Below, in pieces: positions 45,481 through 56,300 of a stretch of 64,000 bases of DNA. The notes under the pieces were generated by a model that was not told the DNA's origin, did no database searches, and saw only the letters and a program-made list of their open reading frames with translations. Each line of letters opens with the position of its first letter. Position 1 is the stretch's first letter. The DNA is from Melampsora larici-populina 98AG31 (Eukaryota; Basidiomycota; Pucciniomycetes; Pucciniales; Melampsoraceae), in NCBI RefSeq assembly GCF_000204055.1, contig NW_006768817.1, positions 1 to 64,000 on the forward strand, given 5' to 3'. The translations under genes were made by a program, and so were the position numbers.

Positions 45481-48400
45481 ATGCCCCTCACTCTGGGATC
45501 ACATGCTACTGCCCTCGGACCTCTACATGTTTTGTGTTCATGTCCCCAGCTGGGTTGTTCCCAAAAGATGATTGAGTACATGGGCAATGTGCACCGGGGC
45601 CAATTGTTCAGTCGAACAAGGTATCCAAAGCACCTTGCAGATATCAACAGACTAGTGGACACCATGACACCACTTCCTAGCCCTAGTGACCATCCTGCAC
45701 CTCAAAGTCAACAATCCATGTTGTTGCAGCCTTTGATAGTATGATCACCCAATTGTCCTCCATGCAAACTTTGAACTATTCTGACCTCACCATTACATTT
45801 TTCAGGGTGGCCCTTCAAATACCCCTGTTGCATCAACCAGCCGTGCGGTATTGCCGCCTGTGCTGCCTCCGATTGGGGCTGCTACACCTATGCGCAGCAA
45901 CAAACAAGCTAGAGATACCGAAGATGACGAAGTTGTGTCAGCTCCTCACCACCCAAAAGCTCCACGGCTAGATCTCGGTCACACACAAACCACCACTTCC
46001 ATCCCACGTCGATTTTTGCAAGACCCGCTCTGCATGCGTGAAATGTTTGAAGTCGCAAAGGAACACCTGTTCCATAACGTCGGGGTCAAAGCTTGTAACA
46101 AAAGCCTTGCCAAAGCTAGAGAGAGTGTCAAGGAACAAAAGCTCACACAAGATCCAACAACCAGGAACAAAGTTTGGAAAGAGATTCCTCTAGGCCTTCC
46201 AACCCTTCTGAAGACACTCAAACTGGAACCATCTGTACAATCAAAAACATGTTGCCCATTCTGCTGTGCTTTGTCTTCCATTCAAGAACCTTTACCCCTC
46301 AATGCATCACCAGTTCCACTCTGTGATGTCCCACGATTTACTACAAAAGCGTCAACTACTCTACCCCGCAAACCTTGTCAATCTCCTCTCTACAAGAAAT
46401 CATCAGGAACTGTTCAGAAACCCATGCGCCTCTTCTTTTATCAGTTGCTACGTTCTTGGCTTGGAAAGATGCTTCAGTATCACTACTTTGGAAAAGGCAT
46501 TGATGCACACGTCAATCGTCAGCAACCTGCCAACGATAGAATGGATGATATATGGGATGGTACATTGTGGAAAACCTTCCAGAAAGACAGGTATATCTTC
46601 ACATCAAAATCTGGTCACCTTGTATTTGGATTATGGTGTGATTGGTTCAATCCTGGTGGCAAGAATGCAGCAACAAAGACTTCAGTTGGTGTCATGCTCC
46701 TCACATGTTTCAACCTACCTCCAACAATACGATACAAAAAAGAGAACATCTGCATTTATGGTATCATGCCAGGTCCATCGGAACCATCACTGTCGGAAAT
46801 GAATCATTTTCTCAAACCACTAGTCACTGAAATGTTGGATTTCTGGGACAGCATCACCTTTACATCAACATCCAAGTATCCCAAAGGATGCATCCTTCGT
46901 GCCGCACTATGGCCTATTCACGGGGACGTTCCAGCAATGAAGAAGGTCACCGGAGGAACTTCACACTCGTCAACATGTTTTTGCTCTCTCTGTCTGATCG
47001 ATCGTAATCTCTATCACTCTCAATCTCCAGCACCAAAGGCCGAGCTCCGAACTTCTGAGGGTGTCAAGGTGCAAGCTGTGGAATGGGAACAATCTCAAAC
47101 TGCAAGTGAGCAAGCGAAGCTGGCAAAGACAACAGGCGTACGATATAGTATCCTTCATGAGCTGCCATACTGGCAAGCTGTTGAATTTTTTTCTGTTGAC
47201 ATCATGCACAACATCTTCCTTGGTCTATACAAAGATTTTTCAACCCAATACATCCAAGTACCAGCAGCTGGCAAGGCTCTTGAAGCTGAACGAGAAAAAA
47301 TGGAATTCAGTAATCGGCAATATGATGTGCAGCTCCCTCGACCGGCATCACCTAGTCCACCTGGATCTGATGATGCAGCTTCCACAAGCGGTCTGCCTCC
47401 TCCCCAGCCACCCTCCCGCCATTCTTATGATACTCGATCAGCTGTATCCTCTAATCTCCATCGGGATATGGCATCTTCAGCTGGATCAGACCATACAATT
47501 AGAGGTAAAAAGAAGAATCACAATGGATCGGACCACTCTCGATCACCCACACCCCCACCTCCAGCCATCATCCCCGAGATCACTTCCTATGAACTGGATT
47601 TACTTCAACGCTGTATCAAGCATGCCAAAGGCCCTTCGTGGCTCACTCGACCTCAGAAGAACTTTGGAATGGCTAGCGCAGGCACACCCAAAGCTGCTGA
47701 ATGGCATTCATTATACAAAGTCTTTATTGTACTAGCTTGGATACCTCATTTCAAAGGTGGAGACCCTGCATCAACATCAGCTAAAATCCTAGCTAGCCTC
47801 CTTCAGCTTATTCAGATTGGCAACATTTGCACGCAGCGTTCCTTTCAGCATGGTGATGGAGAAATTATTACAACATTGGTTGAGGAACATCAAGCTACCC
47901 TAGGGGATGGATGGCCACATAAGAAAAAAAAGCCCAACTTACATTTTGCCGAACATATTGGCCAAATCTCCACACTTCTTGGGCCTCCAGCTTACACAGC
48001 TAGCTGGTCAGGTGAGCGGATCATTGGAGCCCTTGTGCAGACCTCAAAGAACGGAAATCAAAGTGTGTTTGTTCCTAATTTGTACAAGTAGGATGCAGCA
48101 ACTGACCTGGATTGTTTTGAGTAGAAAAAGTGGGTGAGACCCTCCTCAAACAACATTCAATGTGTGGATTCTTTCAAGCAATGATTAACAATAGCCATCC
48201 TACCATTGATGCTGACCCTATTATCAAAGAATATCTACAACAAAACCGCCGGACCAAGTGGACTGCAAAAAAACTCAGTTCTCAAGCATTCGAAGCACTT
48301 CAAAAACTTGGGATCCTTGGCCCAGACAAAACTTCTGCATCCACTTTTGAAGTTGGTAAAAGCCTTGTCATGTCTAACAAGCCACATAGTACATACCGCA

Positions 48401-48854
48401 AAAATCCTGGAAACAGCTATATATCATACTCTTTGGATTCATGTAACAGGGTTGGTAATATCACAGACATTGTCAAGCTTCCTGATGTCACTCAGCCAGT
48501 TCTAGTTGTCAGATCTCTGAAGTTTCTCAATACTGAAGACAAGCACAAGGACCCCTATGATTCCTTGCCAAGATTGCTTATTGCATCAGTTATATATGAT
48601 GTTTGTGAGGATTATCATGTTGTTCCATGTCACAAGGTGATTGGCCAGCTTGTTGTACAACATAACACGGCAGGTACATTCGATATTGCTTGCCCAACAC
48701 TTTCAATAGTGCAGCTCAACAATCTGGTGAGTTCCTGAGATTATCACTGCGCTCAATAGAGTCACCATGTAGAAGTCTCCTGATCCATTTTTCAACTTTC
48801 CAGGGCTTTGTGCAGGAACTCAATCTGGAAGACGATGCCATGGATATTGAATAA
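45481..48854 (+). CDS. Intact Tnp2-type transposase (CACTA/EnSpm/Plavaka-like)
   Basis: Exons 45481-45738, 45806-48062, 48125-48726 and 48804-48854 (GT-AG) sum to 3,168 bases, 1,055 aa, without a stop. The N-terminus has a short cysteine motif (CSCPQLGC) and LFSRTRYPKHL. The core matches fungal Tnp2/Transposase_21-type proteins: LVFGLWCDWFNPGG, TSVGVMLLTCFNLPPTIRY, IYGIMPGPSEPSLSEMNHFL, LWPIHGDVPAMKK, CFCSLC, and ELPYWQAVEFFSVDIMHN. Acidic residues in WCDW and HGDVPA, with a later acidic residue, are candidate catalytic positions. A Ser/Pro-rich insertion (RPASPSPPGSDDAAS) separates core and C-terminus; the latter has a KLPDVTQPVLVVRSLKF block. It is the best candidate in the window for an active transposase. 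Confidence 0.82.
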
Positions 48855-49453
48855 CCATGAGAGCAAGAAGATGTTTTGATGTGGCCTCAATGTAAAAGTT
48901 CTCCTTTTCCACTTTTTCTGGGTTCAAAACATTTTCATTCCTTTATTATCTCCAAAAATTTGTGAATCTCATTCATGCACTGTGTTGGGTTTGATCTGTT
49001 CATCAATTTTAGTTTTTGATACCAGGTATGTACACAAAGCATATCGAAAAAATAATGTGAAGCTATCAATATTTCACAAAGTAAGAGAAAAGGAAACACT
49101 TGTCATTTTTGGTTTTGAGCTTTTGTTTTAACAACTCTGTCCATCAGAATTATTAAGGATCATGAGCCCTTGATTCCATCAAGCTACCCTGCTATTACAA
49201 CATGGTTTGTAATTGAGTTGGAAATATGACTCCATTATAAGATGTGACTGGATATTAAGAAAGGATATCTGATGAGTTCAAACTTTGCTGCATAAGAAGT
49301 TCTCAGAATGCAATTTACCATCCTGAGCAATTTAAAAGAAGCCGTTGGAAGTTTTGGAAGATCAATTTACATCTGCAGCTGTACTACTGAACTAGCTGCA
49401 GGTGCATCTGCAGCTCATGCATATCCCCCACTCAAACTGAACCTGAGGTCGAT
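48855..49453. other. No gene recognised
   Basis: Downstream region of the intact transposase. AT-rich, and no mirrored copy of the gene H left-flank palindromes was found here. The right boundary of that transposon is therefore unknown. Confidence 0.5.
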
Positions 49454-49534
49454 TTGATATTGAATTGAGATTGTTTTGAGATTGTTTTGAGATTGTTTTG
49501 AGGTGAATCGTACTCACTGGCCTGCCAGTGAGTA
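49454..49534 (-). repeat. Minisatellite plus 24-bp palindrome (dispersed repeat copy 2)
   Basis: This is the reverse complement of the unit at 6956-7115. Three to four 11-bp units (TTGTTTTGAGA) are followed at 49511-49534 by the same perfect palindrome, then TAAAATGTCACTGTG. It lies about 26 bp before the degenerate transposase that follows, so it may be part of that transposon's 5' end. Confidence 0.85.
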
Positions 49535-49560
49535 GTAAAATGTCACTGTGAAGCAGGACA

Positions 49561-52500
49561 ATGCAAATGGTGTCCATTCAAAGGCATTGTGAACTTCAAA
49601 ATCACATCAACAACTTTGGAAGATGGACAGCCGACCGTGCTCGTAAACCTCGTAAACCTCGTGCTTGTAAACGTCGTAAACCTCTTCCACAACCACCTCA
49701 ACACGATGTCATACCAGAGCCTCAACACGATGTCACACCAGAACCTGTGACCCCTGCTCCAATCATAGCCAGTCCGAACGAAGCATCAGACTCAGATGAT
49801 TTTGAAGAGCGCCGAAAGATCCTTGTTGATCTTTGGAATAAAGATCATTCTGAAATCTTCAATCTACCATCAGACCTATCAAACAGCAGCAATGATCCAC
49901 CCATTGAGGACGATTCTGAAACGAATGAGGAAGAATTGCCCTCAGACCTGTCAGAAGGCGATGGAGAACGGGTCACACAGGAGGACAGCGAGTCCTGGGC
50001 TCCCTTTTCAAGCTTGGAGGTTTGATCCTTTGTTCATCTTTCTTTGGCGATTTTTCAGTTTCATTAACATAATCTCTTTTATTCGTTCACAAATTTGTTC
50101 TCGATCAGCAACTTGTTGGGTTGCTGATTCTTGGCTCGACAAGGACAACCATGTCTCAACTCCAATACGAACGGGTTTGATCCTTTGTTGGACTCCTAGG
50201 TGTGAAGCTTCCCGGATACAAGGCTCTACAGAACTTGCGTCGGAAACTCAAGCAATGCTACAGCTACGATGTCTGTGAGACCGTAAGCCCTTTGGAGAAG
50301 CCTTGCTTCAGACTGAAAGTCAAACAGATTTTGAGCCAAGTAAGCAAGTTTTTCTTTCAAAAACCGTAAGAAACATCACATTATCAACACATCTTGCCTT
50401 CGAATAGGAACTGGCCAACCCTTATGTTTCGCAGCATCTCCAGTTTATGCCTGAGCTACCGGACAAAAGAAGTAAAGTCAATCGTTTGGCACAATCCAAG
50501 AGGTGGCGAGAGACATTAGATGGTGACTTACGGGTTCAGATGGTTGAATCAAATGAAATTCACTTTTACCTGTTTGAACCAGTGCAGCTATACGGAATGC
50601 GACATGTGCCAAAGTGACAACTTGAAATTTCAAAATTGAAATTTCAGAATCCCCGGGTCAGAAATTGACAAAACTGGAATAAACATCAGATTTAATCCCA
50701 ATACTGGTCTGAAACCGCCTGTATTGGGGATAAAACCTATCTTTCTGCCAGTTTTCACAATTTCCAGACCACAACTCAAATATCAACCACTGACTTGGCA
50801 CTTTGGCACAAATAATACATGAAAATTTCAAGAAATCGATTTTCATCATGTCAAACTTCACATATCATCAAAACCTAATGTGATCATTACTAAGATCCCT
50901 ACCGAGTCAACCATAGAGAAAATTTACAACCAATCACTATCAGCTTTCACCTATTCCACAAAGTCTATATCCCTGGGACCGGGATAGACAAAAGCCCCGG
51001 TCCCAGGGCTTGTCTTATTCTCCAGTCGATTGACTGGAGAGAGCCACCTAAGCCTAGGTGGTCAAACTCTAATAGAGAGACCACCTAGGCTTAGGTGGCT
51101 CTCTCCAGTCGATTGACTGGAGAGAAAGACAAGCCCTGGGACCGGGGCTTTTGTCTATCCCGGTCCCAGGGATATAGACTTTGTGGAATAGGTGAAAGCT
51201 GATAGTGATTGGTTGTAAATTTTCTCTATGGTTGACTCGGTAGGGATCTTAGTAATGATCACATTAGGTTTTGATGGGTGTGCATTTACCCAAAAGGTGA
51301 ACTTGTGGTACGGTTAGGTATTGGGTTTTGTTGTTTTATACATATGTGAAGTTTGACATGATGAAAATCAATTTCTTGAAATTTTCATGTATTATTTGTG
51401 CCAAAGTGCCAAGTCAGTGGTCGATATTTGAGTTGTGGTCTGGAAATTGTGAAAATTGACAGAAAGATAGGTTTTATCCCCAATACAGGCGGTTTCAGAC
51501 CAGTATTGGGGTTAAATCTGATGTTTATTCCAGTTTTATCAATTTCTGACCCGGGGATTCTGAAATTTCAATTTTTGAAAATTGAATTGTCACTTTGACA
51601 CACCTCGCATTCCGTACAACTACAATCCCAAAGGATTGTTGTACCGCTTTTTTTTTATCAAGCAGGCACAGAGATATTTGCAAAGTGTACCTCTGCAAGT
51701 CACACTTATCAACGGATTCCCAATCAAACTAAAATTTGTGTCGAGTACGAGTCTGCTTCTTCCTTTGACTCTTTTATTTTGACCTCTATCAATGTCAAGG
51801 AGTTTGGTAGATCATTCGAAACAATCAAAATACGTGAGGATGTCTTTCTGAAGGATCACTGTGGGGACATCATGTATGGTCAGTATTCAATCAAGCACAT
51901 ACATTATACTTTTATTCCAGCTGAGCAGCATCCAATCTTTTCCAGAGCATCTTGGAAGCGGACAGTTCAACAATATTCCTCTTACAAATCCATGGCGCAC
52001 AAAGGCTAAAGGTAGATTCATTCGAAATGTACCACTGGTTTTGTATTGCGATGACCTCTCTGGAAATGTCTCAAAGCGTTGAAACAAGCACATCACATTT
52101 TATTTCACTCTAGCTGGATTACCTCCAAAGTTTGCGAATCAAGAATACAACTGTCACTTCTTAACAACTTCGAACAGAGCGGGTGCTTTGGAGCTTGCTG
52201 AGCCTTTGATTGACAAACTCAAGTGATTTTTGGGTTTCTACTTGCTTCAACAATAAGCTGACTTTGCTTCATGTTTGATATATTCAGTGAATTGAGTACA
52301 AATGGCTACATGGCCTACGATCATCAAACAAATTCACAAGTTCTTGTTATGACCTCAGTGCTATGCCATCTAGGAGACTCTCCAATGCACGCCAAGGTCA
52401 GCAATACGATGAACCCAACGGTTTCACTCACCCCATGTCGGATTTGCGATCTGAAAGTCAATAGCATGTTGGAAAAAAGAGCAAAAAAATATATCAACAA

Positions 52501-54686
52501 TTTTATTGGGGTCGATGAAAATGGAAACAAAGTAAGAATTTTGATTTGTAGACGTTGAGAGATGTCTCGAAGATTGAACTTGACCTTTCCATGTTTCTCA
52601 GTTGTCTCTACCTCCGCGAATTTGGTCAGAGACCAAACGTTATACCAAAGAGCTCTGGGAATTGGCGCAACTCCCGGGAACAATTGGATCATTCGACACT
52701 CGATCAGCCGAAGTAGGTGTAAAAGACACTCTCAGCACGCCATTTGTCAAGAAGGTCCAAGATTTCCATCGAAATCCGTTGCTTTCAAAAGAAGATGTCG
52801 CCCAGCTGTGCCGCGAGATAAATGATCAATTTGGACAACACCTTTACAATCCTTTTCTACGGTTAAAAGGTGAGTGAAGGCTCTTATCTGTGATTTTTGA
52901 CTCAACCTCACTTATTTATATATGGCGCTGACTGTATTGTGTTTGTATGGAGCAGGATTTTACGGGCATCAAGACACTCCCGTTGAAGTTCTTCATGTCA
53001 TGCTATTGGGAATAGCAAAATACCTCCTCAGACACCGAATGCAAAACTCGTCGGCAATTGAAAAAGAAGGAATATGGGGTCGGTGGAGATCCTTCAAGAC
53101 AACAGGCTTGAAGATTCCAGCAATTCAACCTAAGACAATGATCAATCACTTTCTCAGCTTAACTGGAAAGGATTTCCGTACAGTTCTTCAATCAGCACCA
53201 TTCATCTTCTTTGAGTGCGCCATACCGGATCAAGAACGAGCAGCTTTGAAGGCCCTGTCTTACCTTGCTCCTTACCTATTTCAGACCGAAATCACCGACA
53301 TGGACAGGTATATCATTCAAGTTAGCCTTCACGTGCAAAGATTCCTTCGAGCCATTGTACGACTTTCAGCCCAATGGTTTAATAAGCCAAAATTTCATAT
53401 GCTCACCCACCTCTGCGACACAATTGAAAGATTTGGTCCGGCATGCCTCTTTGCCACTGAAAGCTTCGAAAGTTACAATGGCAACACACGAAACTCTTCA
53501 ATACATTCAAATCACTTGAGCCCCGGTAAAGATATTGCGAATTCAATGAACAACCACAGGCTTATAAGATCAATCACAGCTTCTTCACTCAACTACGATG
53601 CCAAGCAGAAGACATACATACGAGCAGGCTCAAAGGTATCTGATATATTCAAGAACAATTGCTTGTTTCAGAAGGCATTGGGGTACAATTCCCAATGTAA
53701 TATACCAGGGGAGTCACGGAGAGGAAGTGAGTAATTTCTTTATCATATCTCAAAACCTTCTAACATGTTTTTATTATAGAAATCTGTGATATACAACCCC
53801 CGAGGCCCAAAAGCCACATCCCAAAATTGATTAAGGACGCTTACGCTGCCAAGACGTGGAAAGTATTAGAAAGTTTTACTTTCCAAGATGACCAAACTGT
53901 GAAGGATGGTGACTTTTTATCGGTATGTTGTACTGGACTTCATATCATCAATCTAAAATTATTGATTCATTGAATATCTGAATTTACTGTTTCCAGGTAA
54001 ATCTTCGAACCGGAAGATTCATAGGCAGGATCAGGAGAGTGTGGGGTTTGAGTGGTTCAGGTCCTCAACAGTGCAGATTCGAATCATTCAAGTTCAAGCT
54101 AGCCGACGCGAGTGTGTTTTATGGCATGCGCGAAATTGAAGAAACCACTCAGTGTGTGTGGATCAGCCCTGCAGTGAGTCCTCCTTCTGTCGCTGGTGGA
54201 GCCAGATTCTTTACTGAACTTATTTTCTCAAAGGACATCGAGGGTGTCCTTAACATCCAACACAACTGCCACAAAAGTGGATGTATGGTCGAAAAAAACC
54301 ATCAAGTAATGATTGAGAGACGTATCTCAAACAGCCGAGAACCCATGGTGGTTCATAAAGACACAAGGTTTTTTGTACTCAACTCTGCCTCATTCTATTT
54401 GGCAGAGTTGCATCGTGAATGGGCACATCTTACTTTTTTGCAAGTCTGTCCGGATGATTGGAAATCAGCAGTTGGAGAAGGAATTGATCACTGGGAAGCG
54501 TCTTTGAAAGAAAAACAGGCAAAGAAAGATAAACAATCGCGGAACCTCAAGAACTGATTTTTGGCACAACAAGAAGGACGTTTATCAAGCAAAAAGAGGA
54601 AAGGCAAAGGTCGCGCAAGAGATCAAGGTCTTTCAACACAAGATCTATTGCTGGATCAGTCTGAGTCATCAGACTCCGAAACATAA
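49561..54686 (+). pseudogene. Degenerate Tnp2/Plavaka-like transposase, disrupted
   Basis: Recognisable blocks appear in the order of a widespread basidiomycete transposase family. They are an acidic N-terminus (49561-50025), TRTTMSQLQYERV (50160), KVKQILSQ then ELANPYVSQHLQFMPELPDKR (50410), EIHFYLFEPVQLY (50560), insertion of a foldback element, PKGLLYRFFFIKQA (51640), LYCDDLSGNVSKR (52040), FTLAGLPPKFANQEYNCHFL, VLCHLGDSPMHAKVSN (52350), DTPVEVLHVMLLGIAKYLLRH (52980) and FNKPKFHMLTHLCDTIERFGP (53380). The gene ends in an acidic Ser-rich tail at 54686. Lesions: the 1-kb insertion at 50593, a frameshift near 51735, TGA in place of an expected Trp at 52080-52082, and another TGA at 54555-54557. 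It is clearly not functional. Confidence 0.75.
50593..51614. mobile_element. Foldback element (~1 kb, ~0.5-kb arms) inserted in the transposase pseudogene
   Basis: Almost the whole element is one inverted repeat. The ends are CGGAATGCGA and its complement; TA flanks both sides (50591-50592 and 51615-51616). The TA target fits a Tc1/mariner-type origin. Removing it restores VQLY-NYNPKG in the host frame. The arms contain smaller palindromes: CCCTGGGACCGG...CCGGTCCCAGGG, CTCCAGTCGATTGACTGGAG and CCACCTAAGCCTAGGTGG. The centre is near 51070. The right arm holds 65 bp (about 51277-51341) that the left arm lacks. No transposase is encoded. Confidence 0.9.
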
Positions 54687-56300
54687 ACCAATGTACAACA
54701 ACTCAAAAACAATTTCATAATTTGTATTTCATCCTTATGTGTTTCTTTCTCCAATGATCAATTCACTCTTTAAATTTCTTTTTTGCCTCCATGAAACATT
54801 TTGAACATTTGAATTTAAATTTGACTGTGTGATTTGCTGTTCAAGTACTCTCTTGAAATGTATACCTGAAAGCAATAGATTTCCATTTCACCATATTGAC
54901 TATTTGAAATAAAAAAAAGTTGTCAGTCAACGAGCCGATCACAATGACTCAGATAAACCATGATGACTGAGATAAACCATGACTTACAAAGTCTACTTCA
55001 CCATTGACAATCATACGACGTGCGTTGCGAATAGAGAGAATGTTCTTTCTGGCCACAATCAGAGCAATCATATGGCACTGAAGATGCTCAGATTCTTGCT
55101 CAATTTCGACATCCGCTCTGATCTTTCTCAAGTTGAGGGACCAGTGATATTCAAAACAGTGTTCGAATGCATCTAATACCGCGATTGCTTGTTCAGGTGT
55201 TGAATGTCGTGGCAGTATTGGAAGAGCATTGGGCATTTCCTCCACAGGACAAAAAGCTTGGCATTCCTCAGCAGTGTGCATCCAGCATCCTTCAGGCATT
55301 CTATCACTGCCTCAACATTCAAAAAGGGAATAATTTCAATGATTAATTTGAAATCATATCTTGATGAACAACTTACGTGATATTCTTGATATTCTTGATA
55401 ATGTTGATATGATGGAAGTCGATGGAAGTCGATGGATGAGATTGATCCAAGAAATCGATGGTGATTAAACCAAAACATCATCTGGTATCACCGATTGTTG
55501 ATCTTTAATTAACAATTTGTTTCCTTGATCACTTTCAAAATTGTCTTAAAGATATTTGGAAGCTCCGCATTTTGTGAACTGCAAAGCTTCCAAACTCAAC
55601 AAGTTAGAATCAGCACCTTTTCCATTTACTTGACATATATTCCAATATTTTTCCTTTGGGTTCTTTGCACGAGTATCCTCAACACACCCTTCCTTTGCTG
55701 CTCTGATTCATCCTGAGCATTGAACCCCTCAAGAACAAGAGATCGGAGTTGAAAGTTGACAATCTGTGACACGCTTGAGACAACCTGTCACAAAACTTTC
55801 ACAAGTTCAATCAAAGACTGAAACACTTCTCACTTGGGAATCCACGAAATCCACATCTCAACCGTCTTCTCCAGTCTTCATCAACATTCCAACACTCACC
55901 CACCTCAACAATGTCACAACAGGCACGATATAAGCCTTGTTCAAGGCCTTCGAACCAATCACAAATCTCAATCAAAGGTGCAGCTGCCCAGCGACGTGGG
56001 AGCACCAAAGAACCGGGGGAATTTTCCTGATAAGCTGATAATGATAATATCACTGATAATGTGATAATACAGCCCCCCCATATTAACATACTTTAAGCAT
56101 ATTTACACGTTACATACACGTAAGGTAGCATAATGGACAAAAAGATGTATTTGGCCAGAAACCACCCTGACCGCGCCTTTCACAGGATCTCCCATTACCC
56201 CTCGTTTCATGCAAAAAAAATTTCGCGTCCCCTGTTTCATCCACAAACATTCTACTTGCAAAAAATTTAAGCCTACATCGTAACATGGCATCCTTCCTGC
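54687..56300. other. No gene recognised
   Basis: Short open frames without domains occur on both strands. 55380-55435 has small repeats (ATATTCTTGAT, GATGGAAGTC). I see no support for a gene. Confidence 0.45.

Noticed and set aside
55811..56089. Short frame with a hydrophobic start (LIWGGCIITLSVILSL)
   Set aside because: No splice context or partner exon; the other strand is equally open and nothing supports either.
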